The position numbers and the translations under genes are program-made. The notes beneath the pieces are model-generated. The model worked only from the letters and a program-made list of their open reading frames with translations, had not been told where the DNA came from and ran no database searches. This document shows, piece after piece, positions 34,555-43,548 of a stretch of 64,000 bases of DNA. The stretch comes from Pseudovibrio exalbescens (GTDB taxonomy: Bacteria; Pseudomonadota; Alphaproteobacteria; Rhizobiales; Stappiaceae), in NCBI RefSeq assembly GCF_028737195.1, contig NZ_JAQZAJ010000004.1, positions 124,001 to 188,000 on the forward strand, read 5' to 3'. Numbering within the stretch: position 1 is the stretch's first letter; each line of letters begins with the position of its first letter.

Positions 34555-35898
34555 ATGGCTTTGGTGAACGGTGGCACTATGCAAAATCAGATCTCGGTGG
34601 CGACCTTCCGCCGGCTGACGCCAGCCATGGTGGAAAGTCAACGGCTCGCCATGGCCAATGACATCGTGGCAACCACGAAGGCTGAAGTGGCGATTACCCT
34701 GAAAAAGGCTGCGCCCGCGCTCGGCATTGAAGGCACGACCTATCACATTCTCGATATCTTGCTCGGGCTGACCAAGGCAGACGACTGGAAACAGGACCGT
34801 CGCCCGCTGGTGGCCATCTCCAACGAGAAACTGGCGGATTATGTGGGGCGTTCTACCCGCACGGTGGCACGGTCCCTGAAGAAGCTCGTGGAAGCGGGCA
34901 TTCTGGCCTACCGCGACAGCCCGACCGGACGCCGCTTCATCTACCGTAACGAAGTGAGCGGCGATATCGACCGCGGCTTTGGCCTGGACTTCTCCCCGGC
35001 CCGGCAGCGCATCAAGGAACTGCAAGGCATTGCGGATGCGTTTAGCGCTGAGCTGAAGGCCAAGCAGGAGGCCAAGCGCAATGTGACCCGCCTGTCCCGC
35101 GCCATTGCCGACCTTCTGGCGGTCGCGGCCCTTGAGGGCCTGCGCCTTGAAGAGCATGAGGCGGAGCTTTCAGTCATTCTCGCAAGTGCGATCCCGAACG
35201 ACCTCAAGGCAGACAGGCTCTCCCAGCTTTACGAAGCCATTGTTGCCGCATTCGGCACGAATGAAGCTGCGGCAGAAGGAGAGGCTACAGCCGCTGAAAG
35301 TGAAACTTCTTTTGAAGAAATGTCGGGCGCACCTGACACTGATGTCACCCCATATAATATTACAACCCCTCAAAACTCTAAAAAAAGTAATGAGCGGCCA
35401 TCTCCTAACGTCGATGACTTCAAATCAAAAAAAGCCTACGGCTTTTATAAAGCTCCTGAAAAGGAGCATTTACGCAAGTCTGGTGCCACAGATCGAACGC
35501 GCTCAAGTGCTGAACCGCCCAAGGCAAAGCCATCTGTGCCGCCTAATGCGGACGGAACTTCGCCGCTACTTTCTGAAGTTTCTATTGGCTTGATCAACAC
35601 GGCGACCCGAGAAACTCAGGATATTCTGGGCGGAGCCTTCCGCTCCTGGGGGGATTTGATGGGCCGGACGAGCGAGTTGCGCTTGCTGGTTGGTTTGTCG
35701 GAAGCGGGATGGCGCGGTGCGTGTTCCCGAGTGGGCCAACATTTGGCGGCGGCGGTGCTTGTGACAACGGCGGAAAAGGCCCTGCGCGACCCGGACCAAC
35801 TGGCGCGGCCTGCGGGTTACTTCCTGGCTTGTATCGACCGCGCGGTTGACGGAAAGCTGGCTTTGCATCGCTCGCTGTTCGGGCTGGCTCAGGGGTGA
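34555..35898 (+). CDS. repC: RepC replication initiator
   Basis: A 447-residue initiator (439 if started at the ATG at 34579). The N-terminal RP-C domain reads QISVATFRRLTPAMVESQRLAMANDIV...KAAPALGIEGTTYHILDILLGLTKADDW. A winged helix follows (NEKLADYVGRSTRTVARSLKKLVEAGILAYRDSPTGRRFIYRNE). A poorly conserved hydrophilic middle (residues 250-340) is followed by the C-terminal domain (LRLLVGLSEAGWRGACSRVGQHLAAAVLVTTAEKAL...PAGYFLACIDRAVDG). RepC is unique to repABC plasmids and chromids and acts at an origin inside its own gene. Confidence 0.95.
   Translation: MALVNGGTMQNQISVATFRRLTPAMVESQRLAMANDIVATTKAEVAITLKKAAPALGIEGTTYHILDILLGLTKADDWKQDRRPLVAISNEKLADYVGRSTRTVARSLKKLVEAGILAYRDSPTGRRFIYRNEVSGDIDRGFGLDFSPARQRIKELQGIADAFSAELKAKQEAKRNVTRLSRAIADLLAVAALEGLRLEEHEAELSVILASAIPNDLKADRLSQLYEAIVAAFGTNEAAAEGEATAAESETSFEEMSGAPDTDVTPYNITTPQNSKKSNERPSPNVDDFKSKKAYGFYKAPEKEHLRKSGATDRTRSSAEPPKAKPSVPPNADGTSPLLSEVSIGLINTATRETQDILGGAFRSWGDLMGRTSELRLLVGLSEAGWRGACSRVGQHLAAAVLVTTAEKALRDPDQLARPAGYFLACIDRAVDGKLALHRSLFGLAQG
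35335..35475. promoter_or_regulatory. Candidate replication origin (oriV) inside repC
   Basis: An AT-rich island (CATATAATATTACAACCCC, AACTCTAAAAAAAGTAATG, TCAAATCAAAAAAAGCC) lies within otherwise GC-rich repC, in the non-conserved middle. In characterised repABC replicons the origin is an AT-rich part of repC; the location here is inference from that. Confidence 0.6.
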
Positions 35899-36017
35899 TG
35901 GCGTAGGTGTTTCCTCTCTGGCGGTTGAATGCGCAGGCGGTGAAAAGAGGCGGGCCAGAAACTCGCGGCCCCTGCCCCGGAGATGGGAAACAACACCCCC
36001 GGAGCAAGGATTGCGTC

Positions 36018-37178
36018 CTACTGCGGCAGCAAGCGGATCAACTGGCCATCACTGCTGTCCGTGAGCACATAGATGAAGCCGTCATCCGCCTGCCTGACAT
36101 CGCGGATGCGCTCTCCCAGTTCAGCAAGGAGTCTGCTTTCGCCGGTAACCGTTGTGCCGTCCAATGACAGATTGGAGAGGTGACGACCACGCAAGGCACC
36201 AACCAAAAGGTTGCCGTTCCAGTCCGGATACTTGGTGCTGGTCACGAACGCCATGCCGGACGGGGCGATGGAAGGATCCCAGAAATAAATCGGCTGCTCC
36301 AGGCCCGTTTTCGATGTGCCTTCGCCGATGCGGCCTCCCGTGTAATGGCGGCCGTAGGAGATCACCGGCCATCCATAGTTCTTCCCCGCTTCGGGAATGT
36401 TGATTTCATCCCCCCCACGGGCGCCATGTTCTACCGTCCAAAGGACGCCGGTTTCGGGATGGAGGGCCGCACTTTGGGGATTGCGGTGGCCGATGGACCA
36501 CATCTCCGGCTGATAGCTGCTGTCACCAAGAAAGGGATTGCCCGGTGCTGGCGCGCCATCCATGGTCAGACGCAGGACTGACCCGGCATGGTTCTGGGTG
36601 TTTTGCGCACTTGGCCGGTCGCCTCTGTCACCAAGGGTCATGAACAAGGTTCCGTCTGGCGCAAACACCAGACGCGATCCAAAATGGCGCCCTCCCCTGT
36701 AGATGTTGTTTCCTGAAAAGATGACCCGTCCATCTTTCAGTTGAAACCCATCGCCTGAACGTTCAAGCGTGGCCCGGTACACCGATGTGCCCGCTCCCCC
36801 TGAGGTTGGTTCGGAAAAGCTGAGGAAGATCTGGCCATCTGACGCAAAGTTGGGACTGAGCACCACATCGAGCAAACCGCCCTGCCCGCTTGCAAAAACC
36901 TTCGGCGTTCCAGACACAACGCTTTGCTCGCCTTCCGCAGTGACATGCTTGAGTGCGCCGTCGCGCTCGGTCACCAAAAAGCCACCGCCCGGAAGGGCCG
37001 CGACACTCCATGGATGGTTCAGTCCGCTGGTGACGGTTTCAGGTGCAATGCGGGTTTGCGCCTGCGCTGTTCCAGCCACAGCCGACAAGGCAAACCCCGC
37101 GACCACAGCTAAAGCGCCAGCCCAAACGGACTTTATGGCCCGATGTTTGGTGATGAACCTCCAATGCCCAAAACTCAT
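36018..37178 (-). CDS. PQQ-dependent sugar (aldose) dehydrogenase-like protein, exported
   Basis: A 386-residue periplasmic protein. The ATG at 37178 has AGGAG at optimal distance and yields a signal peptide (WAGALAVVAGFALSAVAGTAQA, cleavage before QTRI). The soluble glucose dehydrogenase-type six-bladed propeller signatures are present: GLNHPWSVAALPGGGFLVTERDGAL, GQGGLLDVVLSPNFASDGQIFLSFSE, GDRGDRPSAQNTQNHAGSVLRL, IGHRNPQSAALHPETGVLWTVEHGARGGDEIN, GLEQPIYFWDPSIAPSGMAF. It oxidises sugars with PQQ and calcium, by family; actual substrate unknown. No PQQ biosynthesis genes are in the window. Confidence 0.88.
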   Translation of the reverse strand: MSFGHWRFITKHRAIKSVWAGALAVVAGFALSAVAGTAQAQTRIAPETVTSGLNHPWSVAALPGGGFLVTERDGALKHVTAEGEQSVVSGTPKVFASGQGGLLDVVLSPNFASDGQIFLSFSEPTSGGAGTSVYRATLERSGDGFQLKDGRVIFSGNNIYRGGRHFGSRLVFAPDGTLFMTLGDRGDRPSAQNTQNHAGSVLRLTMDGAPAPGNPFLGDSSYQPEMWSIGHRNPQSAALHPETGVLWTVEHGARGGDEINIPEAGKNYGWPVISYGRHYTGGRIGEGTSKTGLEQPIYFWDPSIAPSGMAFVTSTKYPDWNGNLLVGALRGRHLSNLSLDGTTVTGESRLLAELGERIRDVRQADDGFIYVLTDSSDGQLIRLLPQ

Positions 37179-37309
37179 TCCCAACTCCTCGATGATTAGG
37201 GGTGCGCGCACCCGTTTACGATCTTCCCTTTAGGAGATAGGTAGGTTCTTTGGTCAAAACAGGGAGGCGCTTGTTCCAATCGGCGGCGACAAACATTCAA
37301 AGCCCGTCT

Positions 37310-38635
37310 TCACGCGGCATCCTGATCTGGCTTGCGTGCCGACGCGGGAGTGCTGCGCGCCAGTTCCTTCTTCAACCGTTTGCGGAAGTTCCCATCATGA
37401 ACCGTTATGGTGTGCCGCGCGGACTTGAGTTGCTTCACATCCGGGTTGGCGATTTCCTGATCAATGAGGTCTGAAAGGGGAGCCTTTGGCGACCACAAGC
37501 CGGCGAAGTGGCGGGCGGCCAGTTTCGATTGCAACTCGGCCCCGGGCCAGATGCACCCAAGCGGCTGAAACAGACCCATGAAGTAAAGCCCTGGGGCGTC
37601 TTCGGGGATCATCTTCATGTAAAGCCGTGGGGTGCCCTTTGAAAAGTCAAAGAGGGAAGGATCGATGAAAGCATGTTGGATCTTGTATCCGGTGCAGGCG
37701 ATGATGGTGTCGAAGTCTTCTTGCGACCCATCCTTGAAATGCACCGTAGCACCATGTAACCGATCGATGTCGCCTTTTGGCTGAACATCGCCGTGGCGGA
37801 TTGCGCTGTAAAGATCCGAGTTCACCGTTGGGTGGGTGGCAAGAATTTCGTGATCAGGGTCTTGCAGGCCGATCTTTCGGTTGCTGCCTTGAACCAACCA
37901 CAGCAGGAAAGCGAGCGTTTTCTTTTGCAGCCAAAATGGCCCATGACCGAACCGTTTCATGAAAACATCAATGGGTTGCCCAAACAGAAATTTCGGAAAT
38001 AGATGATACCCGCGACGCCAGCTGATCACGGTGCGGGCGGAGACACGGGCGGTTTCTACCGCCACATCGCAAGCGGAGTTGCCGCCGCCGATCACAAGAA
38101 TGCGCTTGCCCCGGAAGCGTTCGGCACGCTTGAACTCATGAGAGTGCAAGAACTCGCCATTGAACTCCCCTGGGTAATCCGGATATCGGGGCGTGTGGTG
38201 ATGGCCATTGCAAACGCAAACGGCATCGAAACTATCTTCGCCATGGACGGCTTTTCTATGATCCATCCAGCGCAATCGCCAGCCCCCTCCCCTGTCCGGC
38301 TCCAGCTGTTCAATTTCCGTTTGAAACCGAATGTGCGGCATGAGGCCAAAAGTGGCGGCGTATCCCTCAAAATAATTTCGCAGCACCTGATGGGAGGGAT
38401 AATCCGCGACCCAATCGGGAAAGGGATAGTCCTCATACTGAGACAGCGTTTTGGAGCTGATGATATGGGTGTGTTCAAACACGCTGGAATGACCGGCTTC
38501 GTCATCGAACCGCCAGTTGCCGCCCACGCCCCTGCCCCGTTCAAAACCCACCACGTTGAAGCCGAAGTCCTTGAAGTTCTTCAATGCTGCAAGACCCGAT
38601 GGCCCGGCGCCAATGACTGCAACCCGTCTGCCCAT
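37310..38635 (-). CDS. Flavin-containing monooxygenase (FMO/Baeyer-Villiger type)
   Basis: A 441-residue flavoprotein. The FAD site is VAVIGAGPSGLAALKNFKDFGFNVVGFERGRGVGGNWRF, the FMO-type identifier is FNGEFLHSHEFKRAERFRGK, and the NADPH site is ILVIGGGNSACDVAVETA. The C-terminal FDTIIACTGYKIQHAF is the ATG-containing motif of FMOs. The start at 38635 follows GGGAGGGGAC and begins MGRRVAVIG; an upstream in-frame extension has no support. It oxygenates soft nucleophiles or ketones; the substrate is unknown. Confidence 0.9.
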   Translation of the reverse strand: MGRRVAVIGAGPSGLAALKNFKDFGFNVVGFERGRGVGGNWRFDDEAGHSSVFEHTHIISSKTLSQYEDYPFPDWVADYPSHQVLRNYFEGYAATFGLMPHIRFQTEIEQLEPDRGGGWRLRWMDHRKAVHGEDSFDAVCVCNGHHHTPRYPDYPGEFNGEFLHSHEFKRAERFRGKRILVIGGGNSACDVAVETARVSARTVISWRRGYHLFPKFLFGQPIDVFMKRFGHGPFWLQKKTLAFLLWLVQGSNRKIGLQDPDHEILATHPTVNSDLYSAIRHGDVQPKGDIDRLHGATVHFKDGSQEDFDTIIACTGYKIQHAFIDPSLFDFSKGTPRLYMKMIPEDAPGLYFMGLFQPLGCIWPGAELQSKLAARHFAGLWSPKAPLSDLIDQEIANPDVKQLKSARHTITVHDGNFRKRLKKELARSTPASARKPDQDAA

Positions 38636-38708
38636 GTCCCCTCCCCTGCTCACTTTCCATTTAAGGGAAGCGAGTAGCTGCCCCAAAGTCAACTATGGAG
38701 TTTGTAGG

Positions 38709-38726
38709 ACTTGGCAAGTGCCAAGT
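38709..38726. repeat. Palindrome ACTTGGCA-nn-TGCCAAGT, copy 1
   Basis: Perfect 8-base arms with AG centre, in the gap between the flavin monooxygenase and hydrolase genes. One of three intergenic copies of the same 18-base palindrome; size is compatible with a regulator operator. Confidence 0.7.
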
Positions 38727-38829
38727 CTGGCTCCGGCCATGATTGGAGCGTGCAAGGCCGCGCCTCTACCCCATTTAAATCTTACCAAAATGTAAACGCA
38801 TATGCCCGGGTTGATGGCTGCAGCACGGG

Positions 38830-38847
38830 ACTTGGCAGCTGCCAAGT
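38830..38847. repeat. Palindrome ACTTGGCAGCTGCCAAGT, copy 2
   Basis: Perfect 18-base palindrome five bases beyond the hydrolase stop codon. Two degenerate relatives lie inside that gene, at 38993-39010 and 39175-39192. Confidence 0.7.
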
Positions 38848-38852
38848 TGGCC

Positions 38853-39764
38853 TTACCCATAGAGGCCTTCGGAATCAGTCCAGTGTAATGGGTCACCGGC
38901 GATCATCTGCGTGATCATGGTGATAATGGAGTCTGGTTGTTCTTGAGGGAAAAAATGCGAGGCCTCCGTAAGCTTGATGTCGCGGGCTTTGGGGATGGCA
39001 GTTGCCAAGTTTGGCCAAGTTGGCGAGAAGCCAAATGAAAGCGGGCCGTCTTGTCCGTTCTTGTCGCGGGCTCTGACAATGGTGGTCTCACAGCTGATGT
39101 CGGCAAGACCGTTATAGGTCTCGGTTCCGCAGGCGTTGACATAAACCTCGGCTTCACGCGCCGGATTGCACGCCAGTTGGCAGCTGCCATCTTGCCCGTT
39201 TTCGATCAGTCCGTGCTGGCAGTAGTCTTTCAACACTTCCCTGTTCCAGCTGGAATACGGCGGCTTGCCTCGGAACTTCAAGAGCATTTCATCCGGGTCG
39301 CGCCACTTAGACCTGCGCCCCGCAACCGGATGATCCTCCGGGTTCATCTCATGCGGGTTTCCTGCACTGGCAGAGGGTGGCCACAGCACCGGGTCCAGCA
39401 ACAGCAGGCGCTGAAAAAGTGTCGGACGCTGGCTTGCTGCATAAGCTAATAAGGCCCCGCCCATGGAATGGCCAACACCAAAGCCGCCCTTAAAATCAAC
39501 GGCATCTAGGACAGCTACCACATCCTCGCCCAATTCATCCCACAGCATTGGGCCGTTGACCTGCTGGCTCCTGCCGTGACCGCGCGCGTCTACCGCCAGA
39601 AAACGAACATCCGGCAAACGGCGAATGATGTAGTCCCAGCAATGAGCGTGCAGGCCAGTTGCATGAAGCAGGAGAACGGGAGGTGATGAGCCCGGCCAAT
39701 CGTGAGCGACGATCTGACCGCCTGGCGTGGAAATCTCCACCAATGTTGGTTGTGATGTGCGCAT
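38853..39764 (-). CDS. Alpha/beta hydrolase
   Basis: A 303-residue cytosolic hydrolase. HATGLHAHCWDYII forms the oxyanion region, DARGHGRS follows, and the nucleophile elbow is GHSMGG (Ser). A late catalytic His lies in EASHFFPQEQPD. This set is shared by esterases, C-C hydrolases and lipases, so the substrate is unknown. Two internal segments (DGSCQLACNPAR and PTWPNLATAIPKA) are encoded by degenerate copies of the ACTTGGCAGCTGCCAAGT palindrome, suggesting the element has invaded or evolved within the coding region. Confidence 0.82.
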   Translation of the reverse strand: MRTSQPTLVEISTPGGQIVAHDWPGSSPPVLLLHATGLHAHCWDYIIRRLPDVRFLAVDARGHGRSQQVNGPMLWDELGEDVVAVLDAVDFKGGFGVGHSMGGALLAYAASQRPTLFQRLLLLDPVLWPPSASAGNPHEMNPEDHPVAGRRSKWRDPDEMLLKFRGKPPYSSWNREVLKDYCQHGLIENGQDGSCQLACNPAREAEVYVNACGTETYNGLADISCETTIVRARDKNGQDGPLSFGFSPTWPNLATAIPKARDIKLTEASHFFPQEQPDSIITMITQMIAGDPLHWTDSEGLYG

Positions 39765-40176
39765 TGGCTACCCAGACAGTTTCGAAGTTTTGTCGACCAT
39801 AGCTACATCATTGTGGCGCGTCTATTCGAACAAAGCATGGCAAGAATGCAACTTGGCAGCTGCCAAGTGTCCAGATGGCCGAAGGTTCATCTTGTGAAGA
39901 TGACGTAGAGGCTGTTTACTTGAAAGGTACCCCGACTCGGCTTTCGATAGTTTTTGATGAATTGTTGAAAGCAGCGCGCCGGATGAAGTTTTGTTTTACC
40001 ACGCCCGGGAGTAATCACCGGCGAAATTAAGAGTGTAACAAAGCAGTAAGTTCAGCTGACCCAAAATAATCTGCGTTCAATATCTATTGAGTTGCTAATC
40101 TAGCGTATGCGCCCACATTATATGTAAGCAAAGTTTTCAAGAATTTGGAGGCTGACACAACGAAAGGATTCCCCCG
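39765..40176. promoter_or_regulatory. Intergenic region upstream of prkA
   Basis: About 410 bases without a gene. It contains the third ACTTGGCAGCTGCCAAGT palindrome (39851-39868). AT-rich sequence from 40060 to 40140 is the likely prkA promoter area; no clear sigma-factor elements could be assigned. Confidence 0.5.
39851..39868. repeat. Palindrome ACTTGGCAGCTGCCAAGT, copy 3
   Basis: Identical to copy 2. It lies 87 bases upstream of the hydrolase start and about 310 bases upstream of prkA. Confidence 0.7.
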
Positions 40177-42111
40177 ATGGATGTGTTCTCTCTATACTCT
40201 GAAATCTACGATCGGACCAAAGTCGAGGAGATGTCGCTGCAAGACTACATCCTCGGCTGTCGTGATGATCCTTCCATGCGAGCGACGATTGCGGAGCGCA
40301 TGATTTCTGCTATTGGGGAGCCAGAAGTCATCGACACAAGCCTCGATCAGCGTCTCGGTCGTATTTTTCTGAACCGTACAATCAAGCGCTACCCCGCCTT
40401 TAAAGACCTTTTCGGGATGGAAGAGACCATCGAGCGGATCGTGGGTTTCTTCAGACACGCCTCTCAAGGATTGGAAGAGCGCAAGCAGATCCTCTACCTG
40501 CTCGGGCCTGTGGGGGGCGGTAAGTCCAGCCTGGCGGAAATTCTGAAAAACCTCGTTGAGCAAGAGCCGATTTATGTCTTGAAAGCTGGCGAACAGATCA
40601 GCCCGGTCTTTGAATCTCCCCTTGGCTTGTTCGACCGCGAAACAACGGGCGATCTGCTTGAAGACAAATACAATATTCCAAAGCGCCTTCTCACAGGGCT
40701 GATTTCGCCCTGGGCCACAAAGCGACTCGATGAATTCGAAGGCGATATTTCCCGCTTCAAGATCGTAAAGTTGTACCCGTCGAAGCTACGTCAGATTTGT
40801 GTTGCGAAAACAGAGCCGGGCGATGAAAACAACCAGGACGTTTCCGCGCTGGTGGGGAAACTCGACATCAGAAAACTCGAGCATCTGAGCCAGAATGATC
40901 CGGATGCCTACAGCTATTCGGGGGGCTTGAACCGGACAACTCAAGGGCTTCTCGAGTTTGTTGAGATGTTTAAAGCGCCGATCAAGGTGCTGCACCCGCT
41001 GCTAACCGCAACACAGGAAGGCAACTACACCGGCACGGAAAACATTGGCGCGTTCCCATTCCAAGGCTTGATCGTTGCCCACTCCAATGAATCCGAGTGG
41101 CAGCAATTCAAGAACAACAAGAACAATGAAGCGTTCCTTGACCGCATCAGCGTGGTGAAGGTGCCGTATTGTCTGCGGGTTACCGAAGAAACCGAGATCT
41201 ACGAGAAGCTCTTGACGGGAAGTACACTTGGAGAAGAGCAGTGTGCCCCGGAAACCTTGAAGTTGCTCTCGCGCTTCTCCGTTCTCAGCCGCTTGAATGA
41301 GCATGAGAATTCAACGCTTTACTCCAAGATGTGCGTCTATGACGGCGAGAACCTGAAAGACATCGACCCTAAGGCCAAGTCGGTTCAGGAATATCGGGAT
41401 GCAGCCGGTGTTGACGAAGGCATGAACGGCATTTCAACCCGCTTTGCCTTCAAGGTGCTCTCGGAAACCTTTAACCACGACACCTTGGAAGTTGCCGCGG
41501 ACCCCGTGCACCTGATGTATGTTCTGGAGCAGGCGGTGAAACGGGAGCAGTTCCCGGAGGATACAGAGCAGCAGTATCTGGACTTCATCAAATCCGAGTT
41601 GGCACCGCGTTATGCGGAGTTCATCGGACACGAGATCCAGAAGGCCTATCTGGAATCCTACAAGGACTACGGTCAGAACCTGTTTGATCGTTACATTGCC
41701 TATGCTGACGCCTGGATTGAAGATCAGGACTACAAGGATCCGGACACCGGGCAGATGTTCAACCGTGAGATTTTGGAGCAAGAGCTTTCCAAGATCGAGA
41801 AGCCTGCTGGCATTGCAAACCCGAAGGATTTCCGAAACGAAGTCGTCAAGTTTGTGCTGCGGGCCCGCGCGGAAAACAGCGGCAAGAACCCGGATTGGCA
41901 GAACTACAAGAAGCTGCGCCGCGTTATTGAAAAGCGCATGTTCGGTCAGGTGGAAGACCTGCTGCCAGTGATCAGCTTTGGCTCCAAGAAAGACCGCGAG
42001 ACAGATGCCAAGCACCACGAGTTTGTCTCTCGGATGATTGAGCGCGGTTATACCCGGCGCCAGGTTCAGCGTCTGGTGGAATGGTACATGCGCGTCAACA
42101 AGGCGGGGTAA
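40177..42111 (+). CDS. prkA: PrkA family serine protein kinase / AAA protein
   Basis: A 644-residue protein. The PrkA AAA domain spans residues about 15-370, with Walker A LLGPVGGGKSSLAE and the conserved stretches GVGFFRHASQGLEERKQ-like, SGGLNRTTQGLLEFVEMFKAP and LLTATQEGNYTGTENIGAFPFQGLIVAHSNESEW. The C-terminal PrkA domain contains GMNGISTRFAFKVLSETFN and ERGYTRRQVQRLVEWYMRVNK. In bacteria it works with the two downstream gene products (DUF444 and SpoVR proteins) in starvation and stress responses. The first of three same-strand genes; the order prkA-yeaH-spoVR is widely conserved. Confidence 0.95.
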   Translation: MDVFSLYSEIYDRTKVEEMSLQDYILGCRDDPSMRATIAERMISAIGEPEVIDTSLDQRLGRIFLNRTIKRYPAFKDLFGMEETIERIVGFFRHASQGLEERKQILYLLGPVGGGKSSLAEILKNLVEQEPIYVLKAGEQISPVFESPLGLFDRETTGDLLEDKYNIPKRLLTGLISPWATKRLDEFEGDISRFKIVKLYPSKLRQICVAKTEPGDENNQDVSALVGKLDIRKLEHLSQNDPDAYSYSGGLNRTTQGLLEFVEMFKAPIKVLHPLLTATQEGNYTGTENIGAFPFQGLIVAHSNESEWQQFKNNKNNEAFLDRISVVKVPYCLRVTEETEIYEKLLTGSTLGEEQCAPETLKLLSRFSVLSRLNEHENSTLYSKMCVYDGENLKDIDPKAKSVQEYRDAAGVDEGMNGISTRFAFKVLSETFNHDTLEVAADPVHLMYVLEQAVKREQFPEDTEQQYLDFIKSELAPRYAEFIGHEIQKAYLESYKDYGQNLFDRYIAYADAWIEDQDYKDPDTGQMFNREILEQELSKIEKPAGIANPKDFRNEVVKFVLRARAENSGKNPDWQNYKKLRRVIEKRMFGQVEDLLPVISFGSKKDRETDAKHHEFVSRMIERGYTRRQVQRLVEWYMRVNKAG

Positions 42112-42234
42112 CACTCCGCAAACCTGAGCGGTTCCGGGCCGGTCATGTGTCGTTGAGTTTGAAACGATGCATGGCCCGGGCCGCATGGGCGCGATGCAGC
42201 GCAGGGTCGGAGTCAGAGCAGCAGAAGGTAGCTA

Positions 42235-43548
42235 ATGGCCAATTTTATCGACCGGCGCCTGAACCCGAAGGACAAGAGCCTGGGTAATCGGCGACGGTTT
42301 TTACGGCGAGTTCGCAAACACATCAAGAAAGCGGTCGACGCGTCAGTGCGTGAACGCGGCATCTCGGATGTGGATCAGGGCGAACGCATTTCTGTACCTG
42401 CCGAGGGCATCACCGAACCGGTGTTTCGTCGGGCCAGGGACGCAGGCCACCGGGACTACGTCTTCAACGGAAACAAGGAATACCGCTCTGGTGACCGGAT
42501 TGCCAAGCCGGAACAAGGGGGCGGTGGCAGCGGCAAGGAAGGCAGTGACAGCGGGGAAGGGGAGGACGATTTTGTATTTGCCCTGTCTCGCGAAGAGTTT
42601 CTGGACATCTTCTTTGAAGATCTTGAGCTGCCTGACTTAATCAAACACAGTTTGAAAGAGGTGCAGACCTTCAAACCGCGCCGGGCCGGTTATTCGGTTT
42701 CCGGGTCTCCAACCAACATCAACGTTGGCCGCACCATGCGCAACTCCCTTGGGCGACGGCTGGCCTTGCGCCGCCCGAACCAGAAGGAAGTCCGGGAGCT
42801 GCAGGAACAGATTTTCAAGTTGGAAGCTGTCTCGACGCCGACCTCCAAGCAGAAAAAGGATTTGATCCGGCTGCACAAGGAGCTGGAGGAGACATTGCGG
42901 CGGCAAAAGGTGATCGCCTATATCGATCCGCTTGATGTGCGGTACAATTATTTTCAGCAGCAACCACAGCCCAATGCCAACGCGGTCATGTTCTGCCTCA
43001 TGGATACCTCTGCTTCCATGGGCGAGCGGGAAAAGGATCTGGCAAAGCGGTTCTTCGTGCTTCTGCATCTGTTCTTGAAGCGGCGCTACAACAAGATCGA
43101 CGTGGTCTTCATTCGCCACACCCATAATGCGCAGGAGGTGGATGAGGAAGCGTTCTTCTATTCTCGTGAAACCGGCGGCACCGTGGTCAGCACGGCCTTA
43201 AAGGAAATGCTGGAGGTCATTGACGCGCGCTACCCACCGTCGGAATGGAACATTTATGCCGCTCAGGCGTCGGACGGTGAGAACTTTGCCGGCGACACGG
43301 ACACCTGTGTGGAGCTGTTGAACGCAGAAGTGATGAAGAGGTGTCAGTATTTCGCTTACATCGAAATTTTGGATGAGGCCGAGCTAAAGTTGTTCCAGGG
43401 CGAAGAGAACGGCATGGAACTATGGCGCGGGTATCGACGCGTGAAGGAAGATTGGGCGAACTTCGCCATGAAGCGGATCGCCAGCCCCTCGGACATTTAT
43501 CCGGTGTTCCGTCAGTTGTTTGCCAAGAAAATGAGTGGAGCGGCCTGA
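42235..43548 (+). CDS. yeaH: DUF444 protein, YeaH/YhbH family
   Basis: A 437-residue protein. The N-terminus FIDRRLNPKDKSLGNRRRFLRRVRKHIKKAV is typical. A Gly/Ser-rich acidic linker (GGGGSGKEGSDSGEGEDDF) follows, and then a von Willebrand A-like domain with the metal-site motif CLMDTSASMGEREKD (DxSxS). The TGGTVVSTAL and YAAQASDGENFAGD motifs also match YeaH. Its stop overlaps the spoVR start (TGATG), indicating translational coupling. It acts with PrkA and SpoVR; the molecular role is not established. Confidence 0.94.
   Translation: MANFIDRRLNPKDKSLGNRRRFLRRVRKHIKKAVDASVRERGISDVDQGERISVPAEGITEPVFRRARDAGHRDYVFNGNKEYRSGDRIAKPEQGGGGSGKEGSDSGEGEDDFVFALSREEFLDIFFEDLELPDLIKHSLKEVQTFKPRRAGYSVSGSPTNINVGRTMRNSLGRRLALRRPNQKEVRELQEQIFKLEAVSTPTSKQKKDLIRLHKELEETLRRQKVIAYIDPLDVRYNYFQQQPQPNANAVMFCLMDTSASMGEREKDLAKRFFVLLHLFLKRRYNKIDVVFIRHTHNAQEVDEEAFFYSRETGGTVVSTALKEMLEVIDARYPPSEWNIYAAQASDGENFAGDTDTCVELLNAEVMKRCQYFAYIEILDEAELKLFQGEENGMELWRGYRRVKEDWANFAMKRIASPSDIYPVFRQLFAKKMSGAA

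Noticed and set aside
38709-39868. lux boxes
   Set aside because: The palindrome has the right size, but no LuxR or LuxI gene is in the window, so no such function is claimed.
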